64,000 nucleotides of DNA from the IMG/VR virus record IMGVR_UViG_3300028608_000011, positions 20,008-84,007 of that record; one strand, written 5' to 3'. This stretch comes from a virus. Under the pieces are notes generated by a model. That model did no database searches, was not told the DNA's origin, and saw nothing but the letters and a program-made list of their open reading frames with translations. Shown one piece after another: positions 63,834 through 64,000 of this stretch. Each line of letters begins with the position of its first letter. Position 1 is the first letter of the stretch. Both the position numbers and the translations under genes were made by a program.

Positions 63834-64000
63834 TTAAGTCAGGGCCGACGAACGGTGAGCAACCACCTTGAAGTATAAGGTGAGATGGTCAGGGTAGGTG
63901 CCGGGTTTACTGGCTGCGAGGCGGGCGCTGAAGAAAAAGAGGTGAGTTTCGGGGTGGGTGGAGATGTAGGTGATAGAGGGGTTGAAGGGGAAGGTGAGGG
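63834..64000 (-). CDS. C-terminus of a gene running out of the window
   Basis: An open frame on the minus strand enters at base 64000 and stops near 63834. Its last about 55 residues (LTFPFNPSITYISTHPETHLF..., GTYPDHLTLYFKVVAHRSSALT) alternate hydrophobic residues like a beta-rich structural domain. Too short to identify. The terminator behind it supports a real gene end. Confidence 0.5.
   Translation of the reverse strand, partial: LTFPFNPSITYISTHPETHLFFFSARLAASKPGTYPDHLTLYFKVVAHRSSALT

Noticed and set aside
1-64000. tRNA genes, CRISPR arrays, insertion sequences, integrase or repressor
   Set aside because: None was seen on either strand; no repeat-spacer pattern, no cloverleaf-like stretch in the gaps and no transposase or recombinase motif.

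Overview
The window is part of a tailed (siphovirus-type) bacteriophage genome: high GC, almost no non-coding DNA, start and stop codons overlapping as ATGA, GTGA or TGATG, and a lambda-like tail module. No integrase, repressor, tRNA, insertion sequence or CRISPR array is visible, so nothing here argues for a temperate life style. A gamma-proteobacterial, probably Pseudomonas, host is an inference from base composition and from the style of the GH19 endolysin, spanins and tail genes; no gene proves it.

There are two opposed transcription blocks. Bases 1-16,470 (+) hold the tail and lysis genes: the end of the tape measure gene, the lambda-like series M, L, K, I and J, small tail-associated proteins, a 755-aa side fibre, a tail-fibre-assembly-like protein, a second fibre-tip protein paralogous to the end of the first fibre, two holin-like membrane proteins, a GH19 endolysin, and an Rz spanin with Rz1 nested inside it. 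A perfect 22-bp palindrome lies where the two blocks converge (16,475-16,496). Everything from 16,504 to the right end is on the minus strand.

Bases 16.5-42 kb (-) are the replication, repair and nucleotide block. It holds an SbcC/SbcD-like pair, a MazG-like protein, ATP-dependent DNA ligase, a PD-(D/E)XK nuclease candidate, a dNMP kinase, two DnaQ-fold exonucleases, a 1,218-aa PolA with fused 5' nuclease, ThyX, a second MazG-like protein, an abundant-looking acidic protein behind the best sigma70-type promoter of the window (possible SSB), an SNF2-like helicase, a 962-aa AEP primase-helicase and a Dda/RecD-like helicase. It also holds a 121-aa stand-alone piece of a PolA active site. Intrinsic terminators at 23.3, 30.98 and 31.96 kb and candidate promoters at 33.0 and 39.5 kb divide it into transcription units.

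Bases 42-63.7 kb (-) are a dense accessory cassette of about 45 mostly small unknown genes, many with paired cysteines. Recognisable members are a cytosine-5 DNA methyltransferase with an array of about eight approximately 36-aa repeats, a secreted TAXI/TRAP-type solute-binding protein coupled to a 53-aa membrane peptide, and a protein with a LytTR-type DNA-binding domain. There is also a tandem pair of paralogous unknown proteins. A stem-loop of type YTCGCY-N4-RGCGAGG recurs in intergenic gaps of the minus-strand block. The right edge has a terminator and the end of another minus-strand gene that runs out of the window. Three genes under 60 aa (19,347, 21,931 and 53,079) were found by reading intergenic gaps.
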